64,000 nt of DNA from Mycobacterium sp. ENV421 (GCF_002887815.1 NZ_PDHO01000003.1:186001-250000); one strand, 5' to 3'; positions 1 through 10,084 are shown, counted from the stretch's first letter. Translations and numbers: made by a program. The notes: a model not told the origin generated them from the sequence alone.

Positions 1-2058
1 GAGCCACTCGACGATGTCGGTGAATTCCTCGGTCCGGGCCGCCGTCGGCACCGAGGAGCGCAGCGCCTTGAACGCGTCGGACAGATATCGCAGCACCGCC
101 CCCTCGGACCGGGTCAGGCCGTAGACGCTGACGAACTCACGGAAGGTGAATGCCCGTTCCCACATCTCCCGGACAACGGATTTCGGCGACAGCCGGGAGT
201 CGGCTGCCCACGGGTTGGTGTGCAGGTACACCTCGAAGGTATGTCCGAGGAGTTCCTCGAGCGGCTTGGGATAGCTGACGTCGTCGAGCAACTCGATGCG
301 CTCGTCGTACTCGATGCCGTCGGCTTTCATCGCGGCGACGGCTTCACCCCTGGCTTTGTTCAACTGCGCCGCCAAGATCTGACGCGGATCTTCCAGCGTC
401 GCTTCCACCACCGACACGACGTCCAGCGCAAAGGTTTCCGAGTCGGGATCGAGGACACCGACCGCGGCCAGCGCGAACGTCGACAGCGGCTGGTTGAGGG
501 CGAAGTCGGGCGGCAGGTCAACGGTCAGCCGGTAGCGGCGCCCGTCAGCCTGGGGTTCGTCGAGCCGCTCGAGTACCCCGGCCTGCAGCAGCGAGCGGGC
601 GATACCGACGGCTTCCCGGATGTGCTGCAGCTGGCGCTTGCGGGGCTCGTGATTGTCGGTGAGGAGTCGCCGCATCGCGACGAACGGATCACCGGGGCGG
701 TCCACCACATCGAGGATCATCGCCGTGGATACCCGCATGTTGCTGGTCAGCGGTTCCGGGGTAGCATCGACCAGCCGCGTCATCGTGGCTTCGCTCCACG
801 GCACCATCCCTTCGGGTACCTTGCGGCGCACCAGTTTTCGGCGCTTCTTCGGATCATCGGCGACTTTGGCGAACTGTTTGAGGTTCTCGACTTCGTGGTC
901 GGGAGCCTGCACGACGACGGTGCCGGCGGTGTCGTAGCCGGCCCGCCCGGCGCGGCCGGCGATCTGATGGAACTCGCGGGCATTGAGCAACCTGGTGCGT
1001 GTCCCGTCGTACTTCGATAGCGCCGAGAAGACGACCGTCCGGATCGGCACGTTGATGCCGACACCCAAAGTGTCTGTGCCACAGATGACTTTGAGTAGGC
1101 CTGCTTGCGCAAGCTGTTCCACCAGCCGCCGGTACTTCGGCAGCATCCCGGCATGGTGTACGCCGATACCGTGGCGGACCAGCCGGGACAGCGTCGAACC
1201 GAACGCGGTCGAGAACCGGAAGCTGCCGATGTGCTCGGCGATCGCGGCCTTCTCATCCTTGGTGCTGACATTGACACTCATCAGCGCCTGGGCGCGTTCC
1301 AACGCGGACGCCTGGGTGAAATGAACGATGTAGATCGGCGCCTGTTTGGTCTGCAGCAGTTCGGTGATCGTTTCGTGCATGGGCGTGGTCGCATACGAAT
1401 AGAACAGCGGCACGGGACGCTGCGCACCGGCCACCAGAGCGGTCGCCCTACCGGTGCGCCGGGTGAGGTCCTCGCGCAGGAAGCTGACGTCGCCGAGCGT
1501 GGCCGACATCAACAGGAACTGGGCATGCGGCAACTCCAGGAGCGGTACCTGCCAGGCCCAGCCGCGGTCGGGGTCGCCGTAGAAATGGAACTCGTCCATC
1601 ACGACCACGCCGATGTCGGCGTCCGCCCCTTCGCGAAGCGCGACGTTGGCCAGTATCTCCGCAGTGCAGGCGATGATCGGCGCGCTCGCATTGACCGCGG
1701 CGTCGCCGGTGAGCATGCCCACGTTCGCGGCACCGAACGTCGCGCACAGCGCGAAGAACTTCTCGCTGACCAGCGCTTTGATCGGCGCCGTGTAATAGCT
1801 TCGCCGCTCAGCGGCCAGGGCCGCGTACAACGCTCCGGTCGCGACCAGGGACTTACCGGATCCCGTCGGTGTCGCCAGAACGACGTTGGCGCCGCTGACC
1901 AGTTCGATCAGCGCCTCCTCCTGCGCCGGGTACAGCGGGGTGCCGTTGGCCTGCGCCCAGCCGGCGAAGGTGGTGAACAACCGGTCGGGGTCAGAGCCCA
2001 GCGCGCGAACGGTGGACAGATCGCCGGGGTCGTCGAGGAGGGGGGCTAAAGCAGTCAT
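1..2058 (-). CDS. DEAD/DEAH-box helicase (Ski2/Lhr-like), C-terminus cut by window edge
   Basis: Superfamily 2 helicase read on the minus strand from an ATG at 2058; 686 codons remain open to base 1, so the C-terminus lies outside the window. Visible motifs are the Walker A loop ATPTGSGKS (residues 62-70), a DEFH box (about 155-158) in place of DEAD/DEAH, motif III MSATLGD, and motif VI QIAGRAGRAGYD. The arrangement matches the RNA/DNA helicases of mycobacteria that carry an extra C-terminal domain (I recall these as DUF3516-type, which I cannot confirm here). It probably unwinds structured RNA or DNA in the cytoplasm. It is 79 bases downstream of the sulfite-oxidase-like gene on the same strand, with no obvious functional link. 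Confidence 0.85.
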   Translation of the reverse strand, partial: MTALAPLLDDPGDLSTVRALGSDPDRLFTTFAGWAQANGTPLYPAQEEALIELVSGANVVLATPTGSGKSLVATGALYAALAAERRSYYTAPIKALVSEKFFALCATFGAANVGMLTGDAAVNASAPIIACTAEILANVALREGADADIGVVVMDEFHFYGDPDRGWAWQVPLLELPHAQFLLMSATLGDVSFLREDLTRRTGRATALVAGAQRPVPLFYSYATTPMHETITELLQTKQAPIYIVHFTQASALERAQALMSVNVSTKDEKAAIAEHIGSFRFSTAFGSTLSRLVRHGIGVHHAGMLPKYRRLVEQLAQAGLLKVICGTDTLGVGINVPIRTVVFSALSKYDGTRTRLLNAREFHQIAGRAGRAGYDTAGTVVVQAPDHEVENLKQFAKVADDPKKRRKLVRRKVPEGMVPWSEATMTRLVDATPEPLTSNMRVSTAMILDVVDRPGDPFVAMRRLLTDNHEPRKRQLQHIREAVGIARSLLQAGVLERLDEPQADGRRYRLTVDLPPDFALNQPLSTFALAAVGVLDPDSETFALDVVSVVEATLEDPRQILAAQLNKARGEAVAAMKADGIEYDERIELLDDVSYPKPLEELLGHTFEVYLHTNPWAADSRLSPKSVVREMWERAFTFREFVSVYGLTRSEGAVLRYLSDAFKALRSSVPTAARTEEFTDIVEWL

Positions 2059-2137
2059 CGGGATACTGGCACAGCCTAGTCAGGTTGCGCCGACCAGGTC
2101 TGATGCAGGCCGACGATCGTTCCGCGGTGGGATGTGG

Positions 2138-3220
2138 TCAGGGAGTGTCGGCAACTGAAATCGGATGGGCGAGAACTGATTCGTGCATGTAGCCCAGCTC
2201 GTTCCAGGGGGTGGAATCTGGTTGGACACGGCCCCGGTCGTCGGAGGCGCGCACTCGCAGGACATGCTCGCCAGGTCCGGCGTCCCAGCGGAACTGCCAG
2301 CGGGTCCAGACGCCGGGCTCGCCGTGTGAGGTGATGGTGGCGCTCTGCCAGGGGTGATCGTCGATCTGGTAGTCGACGGCCGTGACCCGGGCTTCGCCGG
2401 CGAACGCCCGGCCCCGGATGATCTGCGGGCCGGGGCACAGGTGTGCCGGCCACGGCAGTTCGACCAGACTGGACAGCGCTGGTTCGGTGATGGCTGGCCC
2501 GCGGGCCTGGTCGCCCTCGGCGGGGTAGCCCGGCCCGATCATCACGTAATCGATTGTGTTCCAGGGAACTTCGACGTGGTGTGTGGCGACTTCGAGCCGG
2601 CCGAGCCATTTGATGCTGGCGGCTCCGAGCCACCCCGATACGACCAGGCGTGCCGGGAAGCCGTGGTCAGGCGGCAACTCCTCGCCGTTCATCGCCCACG
2701 CCACGATGGTGTCGTCGGCGAGCGCTTTGGCCAACGGCAGCGGACGCCTGGCTCGGATCGCGTCGAGTGACTCGGGTACTACTTCGCAAGCATCGGTCGC
2801 GATACCGGCCACCTCCAGCACATCTCGCAATCGAACGCCGGTCCATTCGGCCGTGCCGATCGCGGTGCGCCCCCACTGTGTGCCGTCGAAGGTGTGGCCG
2901 ACCTCGCGCCCGAACTGCACCCGCCGGTTGCCCGCACACTCGATGGTGCGCACGATGGAGGTCAGGGCGAAACCTGTGCGCAGATCGTCGTAACTGAGCG
3001 AAACCGGTTGCCGCACACCGTCGCCCTGAATCTGCAACGCCCAGCCCTCGGCGTCGATGACGGGTGTCTCGGCGTGACTCCGTACGAAGAAGCGATCGGT
3101 GCTCACGATGTCGCCGATCAATCGATCGGGGCGAGTTCCGTAATCCAGCCCCGAGCCGGTGTCCTCCATCAATTCCGCAGGAGTTGGCTTGACGAGCCCG
3201 CGTCGGGAAGTGTCCGGCAT
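2138..3220 (-). CDS. Sulfite-oxidase-family molybdopterin-dependent oxidoreductase
   Basis: 360-residue protein with the sulfite oxidase fold: an N-terminal molybdopterin domain with the conserved cysteine in the motif RTIECAGNRR (Cys95), which would ligate Mo, followed by an immunoglobulin-like dimerisation domain (about residues 250-345, e.g. WQSATITSHGEPGVWTRWQF). No heme b5 domain, Tat signal or membrane segment is visible, so this is a cytoplasmic, stand-alone Mo enzyme. The substrate is not readable from sequence; sulfite or another small oxyanion/sulfoxide is possible. Upstream is an MFS transporter gene on the same strand (51-base gap), which could be co-transcribed with it. Confidence 0.88.
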   Translation of the reverse strand: MPDTSRRGLVKPTPAELMEDTGSGLDYGTRPDRLIGDIVSTDRFFVRSHAETPVIDAEGWALQIQGDGVRQPVSLSYDDLRTGFALTSIVRTIECAGNRRVQFGREVGHTFDGTQWGRTAIGTAEWTGVRLRDVLEVAGIATDACEVVPESLDAIRARRPLPLAKALADDTIVAWAMNGEELPPDHGFPARLVVSGWLGAASIKWLGRLEVATHHVEVPWNTIDYVMIGPGYPAEGDQARGPAITEPALSSLVELPWPAHLCPGPQIIRGRAFAGEARVTAVDYQIDDHPWQSATITSHGEPGVWTRWQFRWDAGPGEHVLRVRASDDRGRVQPDSTPWNELGYMHESVLAHPISVADTP

Positions 3221-3271
3221 CGCCGTATTATGCCGCCTGCGAGACCGGCTGTTGCCGGTGAAACACCTGCG

Positions 3272-4648
3272 TCAGGCGCTCACCTTCTCATAGGCCACCG
3301 GAGGAGGCGCGTCTTCAGTCCCCGGCACAGCGGTGCCGTTGAGCGGACAGCGGGTGGTCTCAGGGACTCTGATCAGTGCAAGCGCGCCGATCAGACAGGC
3401 GCCCATCATGTAGTACGCGGGTACCAGGGAATCGCCCGTCCTGGTGGTCAGCCAGTCGTTGATGGCCGGCGCTGTGCCGCCGAACAGGGACGTGGACACG
3501 TTGTAGGCGATCGCGAAACCGGCGTATCGCACCTGGGTGGGGAACATTGCCGGGAAAGTCGCCGAGATGGTGGCCAGCTGTGGCACGTAGAGCAGCCCCA
3601 GCACCGCGAATCCGACGACCGCTCCGGCCAGACCAGTCCCGATCAACAGAAACATCGGCACGCCGGCGACGAACAGCCCGATCAGGGAAAACCACCACAT
3701 GGGTTTGCGGCCCAACCGATCCGACAGGAGCCCGGCGAACGGAACGAAAATCATCATCGACAACATTCCGATGATGGGGACCATCAGCGACTGATCTGTC
3801 GAAAGCCCGATCTCGCTCTCCAGATAGGTCGGCATGTAGGTCAGCAGCGTGTAGTTCACGACGTTCAGCGCGACGACCATACCGCCGAGCTGCAGGATCG
3901 GGCGCCAGTAGCCGGTCAGAAGATCGCGGAATTGAGTGCGGGTCTGGTCCTCGGACTCGCCCTTCGCTTCGAGCTCCCGGAACACCGGTGTGTCCTCCAG
4001 ACGGGACCGCAGGTAGACCCCGATCAGTCCGAGCGGCGCGGCGACGAGGAAGGGAAGACGCCATCCCCACGCCTGCATCTGGTCGTCGCCGAGCACCAGC
4101 GAGCAGCCCAGCATCAGCAGCGCCCCGATGGAGAACCCGACCAAGGTGCCGAATTCGAGGAAACTGCCGAGCACACCGCGGCGGCGGCTCGGGGCGTACT
4201 CCGCCATGAACGTGGCCGCGCCGCCGTATTCGCCGCCCGTCGAGAATCCCTGGATCATCCGAAGCACCACCAGCAGGATCGGGGCCCAGATGCCGATGGT
4301 GGCATAGGTCGGGACCAGGCCGACCAGGAAAGTCGCGCCGGCCATCAGGACGATTGTGATGGCCAGCACACTCTTTCGCCCCAGGCGATCGCCCAGCGGT
4401 CCCCACACGAAGCCGCCGAGCGGTCTGACCAGAAATGACACCGCGAATGTCATCAGTGCGAGCAGCGTCGCCTGCTGGGTGTCGCCGGGGAAAATCGCAG
4501 CCGAGATGTAGCTGACGCCGTAGGCGTAGATGCCGTAGTCGAACCATTCCGTCGCGTTGCCGATCGCGGACGCGGCGATGGCTTTCTTCAGCACGCCCGG
4601 CGGGGGCTCCTTGTCGACGACCGGTGGTCGATGGTCTCCGGTGTCCAC
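3272..4648 (-). CDS. MFS transporter, metabolite:H+ symporter (MHS/ProP-like) type
   Basis: 458-residue, 12-TM major facilitator. The GTG at 4648 is chosen because a strong AGGAGG ribosome site sits four bases upstream; a longer reading to 4765 has no such site. MHS-family signatures are present: SAIGNATEWFDYGIYAY near the start of TM1, the loop 2-3 motif GPLGDRLGRKSVL, and GFSTGGEYGGAATFMAEYAP. Members import proline/betaine, citrate, ketoglutarate, shikimate and similar organic acids by proton symport; the substrate here is not predictable. It lies downstream of the ThrE-like exporter and upstream of the molybdoenzyme, all minus strand. Confidence 0.88.
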   Translation of the reverse strand: MDTGDHRPPVVDKEPPPGVLKKAIAASAIGNATEWFDYGIYAYGVSYISAAIFPGDTQQATLLALMTFAVSFLVRPLGGFVWGPLGDRLGRKSVLAITIVLMAGATFLVGLVPTYATIGIWAPILLVVLRMIQGFSTGGEYGGAATFMAEYAPSRRRGVLGSFLEFGTLVGFSIGALLMLGCSLVLGDDQMQAWGWRLPFLVAAPLGLIGVYLRSRLEDTPVFRELEAKGESEDQTRTQFRDLLTGYWRPILQLGGMVVALNVVNYTLLTYMPTYLESEIGLSTDQSLMVPIIGMLSMMIFVPFAGLLSDRLGRKPMWWFSLIGLFVAGVPMFLLIGTGLAGAVVGFAVLGLLYVPQLATISATFPAMFPTQVRYAGFAIAYNVSTSLFGGTAPAINDWLTTRTGDSLVPAYYMMGACLIGALALIRVPETTRCPLNGTAVPGTEDAPPPVAYEKVSA

Positions 4649-4770
4649 GGGGCCTCCTCCTGAGTAGTTGCTGGCGCGGACCGCGCCGCTCACAGCGCGT
4701 TCCCAGTTACGCAGAAGCCGAAACCCGCAGCAAACAAGAAACTCTGATCGACGTTTGCTGAGCATCTATT

Positions 4771-4786
4771 GTTGCCTGGCGGCAAC
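4771..4786. promoter_or_regulatory. Inverted repeat upstream of the MFS gene
   Basis: GTTGCC-TGGC-GGCAAC is a perfect 6-bp-arm hairpin/palindrome flanked by CTATT and TATTG. It lies in the 187-bp gap between the ThrE-like gene and the MFS gene, about 120 bp before the MFS start. No T-run follows it in the minus direction, so an operator is as likely as a terminator for the upstream gene. Confidence 0.35.
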
Positions 4787-4835
4787 TATTGCTTGACGGG
4801 CCGGGGCGAGCCACAGTTGCCGCGAACGCCCTGCT

Positions 4836-6410
4836 CTACGGGTCGACCGGCTCATCGTCGGATGGGCGGGACTGTGCGGGTGCGGTGTCGTCGGCCGGAG
4901 TGGGTTCCAGGGGCACGCTCCAGGAGCGCTGGTGGGGAGCGCGCTTGACTGGACGCCCGGCGACCGGCTGCAGTCGAACGACTCGTCCGACGGCCCGTCG
5001 CAGGCCCGGCGGTCCCTCGACTCGGAAAAAGTCGCCCACGCGTCCTGCGCGGTAGCGCAGGGGGGACCCGAGCAACTCGCCCATGACGACGCCGGCCCCG
5101 ATGGCCAGTGCAGTGGCTGCCGCAGCCAGGGCCTGGGCGACCCCGCCGACGTAATCCCCGTCGACAGCCAGGAAGAACACCGCCCGAAAGACCGCCAAGC
5201 CCGGCAACATCGGGGTGATGCCTGCGGTTGCGGTCACCAACGAGGGGGCTTGCTGCCGAATCGAGAGGAACGTAGCCAACAGCCCGACGCCGACCGCCGC
5301 GATGCCGGTGGCGGCCACTTGGCCGAATTCGGCGTTGCCGAGACCGATCAACACCGATTCGGCGAGACCGGCCACTGCGCCGGCGGTCAGCATCGCCCGG
5401 GGGCGGGCGTAGCTGGCCAGGGCCAGGCATGCGCCGGCCAACGCAGCGCCGGAGACCGCCAGCAGTATCGGCAACGGCCGGTTCGGGATGACGAATGATT
5501 CGGTGGCGTCGACGCGAAGCTGGATCTGGATGCCGGCGAGTGCCGCAATCTGCAGCCCGCCCAGGATGCCCACCACGATGCCGGCGGTGAGGAAGAGAAC
5601 GTCACCGAGCCGGGCGACCGCCGTCAGCATGTAACCGGTCAAGGCATCCTGGACCGAGCCCACCAACGTCATTCCCGACAGCAACATGACGATCCCGGTG
5701 GCCACCAAGGCGGTGGGTCCTTGTCCGGCGAAGAGGTACGCCAGCACCGCGATCAGGGTGGCAATCGAGGCGCCTGCGGCTTGCTGGAAGAAGAAGGGCG
5801 TACCGGCGCGATTCAGCAACCGGCCGACTCGGTCGATCAACGCCGACGACACCGCAGCCAGAAGGCACGTCAGCCAAGTGCCCCCCATCAGCATGGCGAT
5901 ACCCACGGCGAAGCCGGCCCAGCCTGCGGTCGCGACCCAGCGAGGGTAGGGGTGGGGTTGTGCGGCCAGCTCGTCCATGGCCTCGTGGGCTTCGTCGACG
6001 GAGACACCGCCGGAGGTGATCCGCCGCACGAGCCAGTCGAGCTCGGCCAAGCGCGTGTAGTCCGTTGACCGCGTCTGTACCGATCGCACGATCGTGACCG
6101 GTGGACTGTCCGCGGTAGGCAGCGCCGAGACGAATATCGTCGTGACGAAGACGTCGACCACGCAGTCGTTGAGTTGATAGGCCTGTGCCACGTCCTGCGC
6201 GGTGGCGACGACGTCAGCCGTGCCCGAGCCGGCCGACAACATCACCTCGCCAAGCCGGATGGTGAGGTCGAGGACCCGCCGGGTGTGCCGGTCGCCCAGG
6301 CCGTTCGAGTCGCGAGTGCGCTGGCCCGCTCCGGAGGCGGGGTCCCGTCGACCCCGGAGGGTGATATTCAGCCCACGGCGACGTGCCGAGGCCGACCGTT
6401 CGGACGCCAT
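4836..6410 (-). CDS. ThrE-family threonine/serine exporter (fused two-domain form)
   Basis: About 524 residues with a cytoplasmic N-terminal region and roughly ten membrane segments. The N-terminal half matches the ThrE/DUF1212 domain: an ORF-typical soluble part with LRLGEVMLSAGSGTADVV-like sequence, then GVSVDEAHEAMDEL and the first TM bundle. The C-terminal half is the second ThrE-type bundle (AVSGAALAGACLALASYARP onward), so both exporter halves are in one chain, as in corynebacterial ThrE. Expected role: proton-driven export of threonine/serine or small peptides at the inner membrane. An ATG at 6410 preceded by GGAG is favoured over a GTG nine bases earlier. The last ~60 residues are charged and probably cytoplasmic. 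Confidence 0.85.
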   Translation of the reverse strand: MASERSASARRRGLNITLRGRRDPASGAGQRTRDSNGLGDRHTRRVLDLTIRLGEVMLSAGSGTADVVATAQDVAQAYQLNDCVVDVFVTTIFVSALPTADSPPVTIVRSVQTRSTDYTRLAELDWLVRRITSGGVSVDEAHEAMDELAAQPHPYPRWVATAGWAGFAVGIAMLMGGTWLTCLLAAVSSALIDRVGRLLNRAGTPFFFQQAAGASIATLIAVLAYLFAGQGPTALVATGIVMLLSGMTLVGSVQDALTGYMLTAVARLGDVLFLTAGIVVGILGGLQIAALAGIQIQLRVDATESFVIPNRPLPILLAVSGAALAGACLALASYARPRAMLTAGAVAGLAESVLIGLGNAEFGQVAATGIAAVGVGLLATFLSIRQQAPSLVTATAGITPMLPGLAVFRAVFFLAVDGDYVGGVAQALAAAATALAIGAGVVMGELLGSPLRYRAGRVGDFFRVEGPPGLRRAVGRVVRLQPVAGRPVKRAPHQRSWSVPLEPTPADDTAPAQSRPSDDEPVDP

Positions 6411-6570
6411 TTTCTCCACGATACCGAGGTACTGGTCAACGCTGCGGGATCAGTCGGTCGAGGTCCCGAAACGATAAGTACAGCAAGGCATTCGATTCAT
6501 GCTGGACTGTTGCGCCGAGCCCGATCGTCAGGCCCGGACCGATGTTCTGGAAGGAGCCCCGGGTGGGTGC

Positions 6571-7047
6571 TCAGTGGATGACCGGGGTGCGCCGCGGCGT
6601 GGCGGGAACGGGCATCGGAGTGACCGCAGCGGGGCGTGCGGGCCGGCCCTGGCGCCGGCTCTGACGCTGAATCCTCTTGTCCAGCAACCGCAGTTCGCGA
6701 GTGGTCAGAGAACGGTTCTTGCGAACCAGGAGATCGAGCTGCTGCCAGCTCAGCCCGTCGAGGTCACCGTCCGCATCGTGGGTGGCGACGACGACACAGC
6801 CGGGCAGAAGCGGCACCGATTTGGCGGTGAAATTGGTCGTCGCCAGAAGAACTTCGGTGGCTTGCTGATTGATCCGGCTCTGGCAGCCTGGCGACGAGGG
6901 GCTGAACCAGAAGTCGAATTGGCGGTCGGGACTGGTCAGGCAGTGAAGCTGGCGGCCCTTGAACAAGCGGTCGATATCGGCCTTGGAGTAGGCGCGTGTC
7001 TCATAAACGGGGCCGTTGGAGCTGAAGTACAAGATTGTGTTCATCAC
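6571..7047 (-). CDS. Hypothetical protein
   Basis: 157-158 residues starting MNTILYFSSNGPVYETRAYS. I do not recognise a family. There is no signal peptide or membrane helix; the C-terminal third is basic and rich in Arg/Pro (RIQRQSRRQGRPARPAAV), which could bind nucleic acid or be disordered. Codon use is consistent with a real gene on this strand, but third positions contain more A/T than in neighbouring genes, suggesting foreign or low-expression origin. It sits 160 bp upstream of the ThrE-like gene on the same strand and downstream of the mmpL gene. Confidence 0.6.
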   Translation of the reverse strand: MMNTILYFSSNGPVYETRAYSKADIDRLFKGRQLHCLTSPDRQFDFWFSPSSPGCQSRINQQATEVLLATTNFTAKSVPLLPGCVVVATHDADGDLDGLSWQQLDLLVRKNRSLTTRELRLLDKRIQRQSRRQGRPARPAAVTPMPVPATPRRTPVIH

Positions 7048-7183
7048 GATGATCCATTCGATTCTTTCTTAGCTGGTCAGGTCGGCGCCTATACCACGGC
7101 GCTGTTACTGAAGTTACCCCTGTTGCAAATGAGACAAACCTGGATCTCAATGTGGAAACAATGTGTCTTAGCTGACAGTGCTG

Positions 7184-10084
7184 TCAGTCGTCCCACAGCA
7201 ACAGTTGTCGGACCGCAGGCCGGGATCCGTAGGGGCGCAACATGGTGCTGGCGGGCCGCGGGCGCACGCGCAGCGGCCACCAGAACCATCTGCCGAGCAG
7301 CGCGGCGATCGAAGGCGTCATGAACGACCGCACGATCAGGGTGTCGAACAACAGCCCGAGCCCGATGGTGGTGCCGATCTGGCCGAGCACGAGGAGATCG
7401 CTGAAGACGAACGAGCCCATGGTGAACGCGAACACCAGCCCGGCGGCGGTGACGACGCCGCCGGTGCTGGCCATGGCGCGGATGATGCCGGTGTTCAACC
7501 CGGCGCCGATCTCTTCTTTGAACCGCGAGATCAACAACAGGTTGTAGTCCGAGCCCACCGCCAGCAGCAGGATCACCGCCAACGCGAGCACCACCCAATA
7601 CAGCGGCTTGCCCAGTAGGTCCTGCCATACCAGCACCGACAGACCGAACGAGGCACCAAGTGACAGGGCCACCGTGCCGACGATCACCAACGCCGCCACG
7701 ATGCTCCTGGTCACGAACATCATGATCAGCAGGATGAGGCTAAGCGCCGCGATGCCGGCGATCATCAAGTCATACTTGGCCATATCGGCGATGTCTTTGT
7801 AGGTTGCCGCCGTACCGCCGATGTAGATATTCGACCCGGCGAGCGGCGTTCCCTTGACGGCCTCCTGAACGGAGTGCCTGATCGCGTCGATATGTGCAAG
7901 CCCTTCGGGCGTAGCGGGATCCACGTCGTGGGTGACGATCATCCTGGCAGCCTTGCCATCTGGCGACAGGAACTGCTTGAGGCCGCGTTGGAACTCGCTG
8001 TTGCTGAACACTTCTGGGGGCAGATAGAACGAGTCGTCGGTCTTGGAGGCGTCGAACGCCGCCCCCAGGGCGGTTGCGTTCTGCAGCGCCGCCGCCGTCT
8101 GGTCGTAGATGCCCGACTGGGTGGCGTAGTTCGTCATCGAAAGATCGCGGTTGGCCTGCTGACTCTCGATCTGTTGCGGGATCAGGGCCAGCAGCTTCGG
8201 CTGGAGCGCATCCAACTTGTCCAAGCTGGCTGTGACATTGGCCAATTGATCGGTCAGCGCATCGATGCCATCGAGGGCGTCGAACACCGAGCGCAGCGCG
8301 GCGCAGATCGGAATGTCGAAACAGTGCGGTTCCCAGTAGAAATAGTTGCGTAGTGGCCGAAAGAAGTCGTCGAAGTTGGCGATCTTGTTGCGCAGATCCT
8401 GGGCCACCTCCACGGTCTTGTGGAACGCTTCGACCTGTTCATGGGTGGCTTCAGAGCTCTGCTGCTGCAGGGAGTACTGCTCGCGCAGAATGTTGATCGT
8501 CTTGTCGATCTCACCGACCTGCTTGAGCAGGTCCGCCGCCCGAGCCTGTTGGAAGGGCAGGTTGTTGATCTGCGCGCTGCTCTGAGCACTGATCTGAAAC
8601 GGCACCGAACTGTGATCCAGCGGTGTGCCCAGCGGTCGCGTGATGGATTGGACCAGCGCGATGCCGGGCGTGTGGAAGACGGCCTTGGCGACGCGTTCCA
8701 GCAGGATCATGTCGGTGGGGTTTCGCAGATCATGATCGGCTTCGATCATCACAAGTTCCGGATTGAGACGCGCCTTTGAGAAGTGCCGTTCCGCCGCGGT
8801 GTAGCCGACGTTCGAGGGGGCGTCGGCAGGCATGTAGGCGCCGACGTCGTAACTGGTCTTGTACCCGGGCAGTGCCAGGAGGCCGATCAGAGCGATCCCC
8901 AGCGAGACGACGAGGATCGGCCCGGGCCAGCGCACGATAGCGGTACCGATACGCCGCCAACCACGGGTCTTGGCGCGCCGCTTGGGATCCATCAGCCCGA
9001 AGTGACTGCCGATCACCAGGATCGCGGGGGCCAGCGTGAGCGCCGCGATGAGCGTGACGAAGACGCCGATCGCCGACGGGATACCCAAGGTTCGAAAGTA
9101 GGGATTGCGGGTGAAGTCCAAGCAGTAAACGGCCCCGACGATCGTCAGACCCGAGCCGAGAATGACGTGGGAGGTACCGCGATAGGTGTCGAAGAACGCC
9201 GTCTCCCGGCCCACGCCGGCGGACCGCTCTTCGTGATAGCGGCCGACGAGAAAGATTGCGTAATCGGTGCCGGCTGCAATGACCAGCAGCGTCAAAAGAT
9301 TGGTCGCGTAAGTGGACAGCCCGATGAGTCCGGTGTTGGCCAGGAATGACACCACACCGCGCGCGGCCGACATTTCGATGAGCACCGTGATGAGCATCAA
9401 GAGCATGGTGACCACCGAGCGGTACACCAGCAGCAGCATGACCGCGATCACGCCGATGGTCAGCAGAGTGACTTTTACGGTGCCTTTGTCGCCGGTCTCG
9501 AACTGGTCGGCAACCTGCGGCGCCGCGCCGGTCACATAGGCCTTGACGCCGGGTGGCGCGGGAGTGTGATCGACGATATCGCGAACCGCGTCAACGGATT
9601 CGAGCGAGAGTGCTTCGCCCTGGTTTCCGGAGAGGTAGACCTGCACATATGCGGCTTTGCCATCGGGACTCTGCGCGCCGGCAGCCGTCAGCGGATCGCC
9701 CCAGAAATCCTGAATGTGCTGGACGTGTTTATGGTCCGCGGCCACCCGCTTGAGCAACTCGTCGTAGTACCGGTGCGCGTCGGCGCCCAGCGGCTGGTCA
9801 CCCTCGAGCACGATCATCGCAACGCTGTCGGAACTGAATTCACCGAAGACGCTGCCGATCCGTTTGAATGCCTTCAGCGACGGCGAATCGGGGGAACTCA
9901 ACGCCACGTTCTGAGCTTGGCCGACGACCTCCAACTGGGGTACCAACGCATTGCTGAGGGCAGCGACTACCAGCCAGAACAGCAGAATCGGGATGCACAG
10001 CACGCGGGTCAGCCGCGCGAACCGGTGGGTCAGCGAGCGGTCCGCGGCCTGCTGGTCTGGATCCTCCGTCGAAACCCTCTGCAC
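7184..10084 (-). CDS. MmpL-family RND lipid/efflux transporter
   Basis: 966-residue MmpL protein of the MmpL4/MmpL5-like class. It shows an N-terminal TM1, a first porter domain, a 5-TM bundle containing the proton-relay pair Asp274-Tyr275 (AGTDYAIFL), a long second porter region with a Gln/Leu-rich coiled coil (about residues 500-640), and a second bundle with Asp846-Tyr847 (GSDYNLLLI). Members move lipids, siderophores or drugs across the inner membrane. There is no mmpS partner next to it. The start is a GTG at 10084. A TetR gene lies immediately upstream on the same strand, and an operator-like repeat shared with that regulator sits 84 bp before this start, so expression is probably repressed by it and induced by a ligand. 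Confidence 0.93.
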   Translation of the reverse strand: MQRVSTEDPDQQAADRSLTHRFARLTRVLCIPILLFWLVVAALSNALVPQLEVVGQAQNVALSSPDSPSLKAFKRIGSVFGEFSSDSVAMIVLEGDQPLGADAHRYYDELLKRVAADHKHVQHIQDFWGDPLTAAGAQSPDGKAAYVQVYLSGNQGEALSLESVDAVRDIVDHTPAPPGVKAYVTGAAPQVADQFETGDKGTVKVTLLTIGVIAVMLLLVYRSVVTMLLMLITVLIEMSAARGVVSFLANTGLIGLSTYATNLLTLLVIAAGTDYAIFLVGRYHEERSAGVGRETAFFDTYRGTSHVILGSGLTIVGAVYCLDFTRNPYFRTLGIPSAIGVFVTLIAALTLAPAILVIGSHFGLMDPKRRAKTRGWRRIGTAIVRWPGPILVVSLGIALIGLLALPGYKTSYDVGAYMPADAPSNVGYTAAERHFSKARLNPELVMIEADHDLRNPTDMILLERVAKAVFHTPGIALVQSITRPLGTPLDHSSVPFQISAQSSAQINNLPFQQARAADLLKQVGEIDKTINILREQYSLQQQSSEATHEQVEAFHKTVEVAQDLRNKIANFDDFFRPLRNYFYWEPHCFDIPICAALRSVFDALDGIDALTDQLANVTASLDKLDALQPKLLALIPQQIESQQANRDLSMTNYATQSGIYDQTAAALQNATALGAAFDASKTDDSFYLPPEVFSNSEFQRGLKQFLSPDGKAARMIVTHDVDPATPEGLAHIDAIRHSVQEAVKGTPLAGSNIYIGGTAATYKDIADMAKYDLMIAGIAALSLILLIMMFVTRSIVAALVIVGTVALSLGASFGLSVLVWQDLLGKPLYWVVLALAVILLLAVGSDYNLLLISRFKEEIGAGLNTGIIRAMASTGGVVTAAGLVFAFTMGSFVFSDLLVLGQIGTTIGLGLLFDTLIVRSFMTPSIAALLGRWFWWPLRVRPRPASTMLRPYGSRPAVRQLLLWDD

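Noticed and set aside
2894-4438. Long plus-strand open frame opposite the molybdoenzyme and MFS genes
   Set aside because: It encodes a Gln/Arg/His-rich sequence without domains, typical of the antisense of GC-rich genes.
6499-7323. Plus-strand open frame across the unknown gene and mmpL end
   Set aside because: Composition is that of an antisense frame, and it runs into the mmpL coding region.
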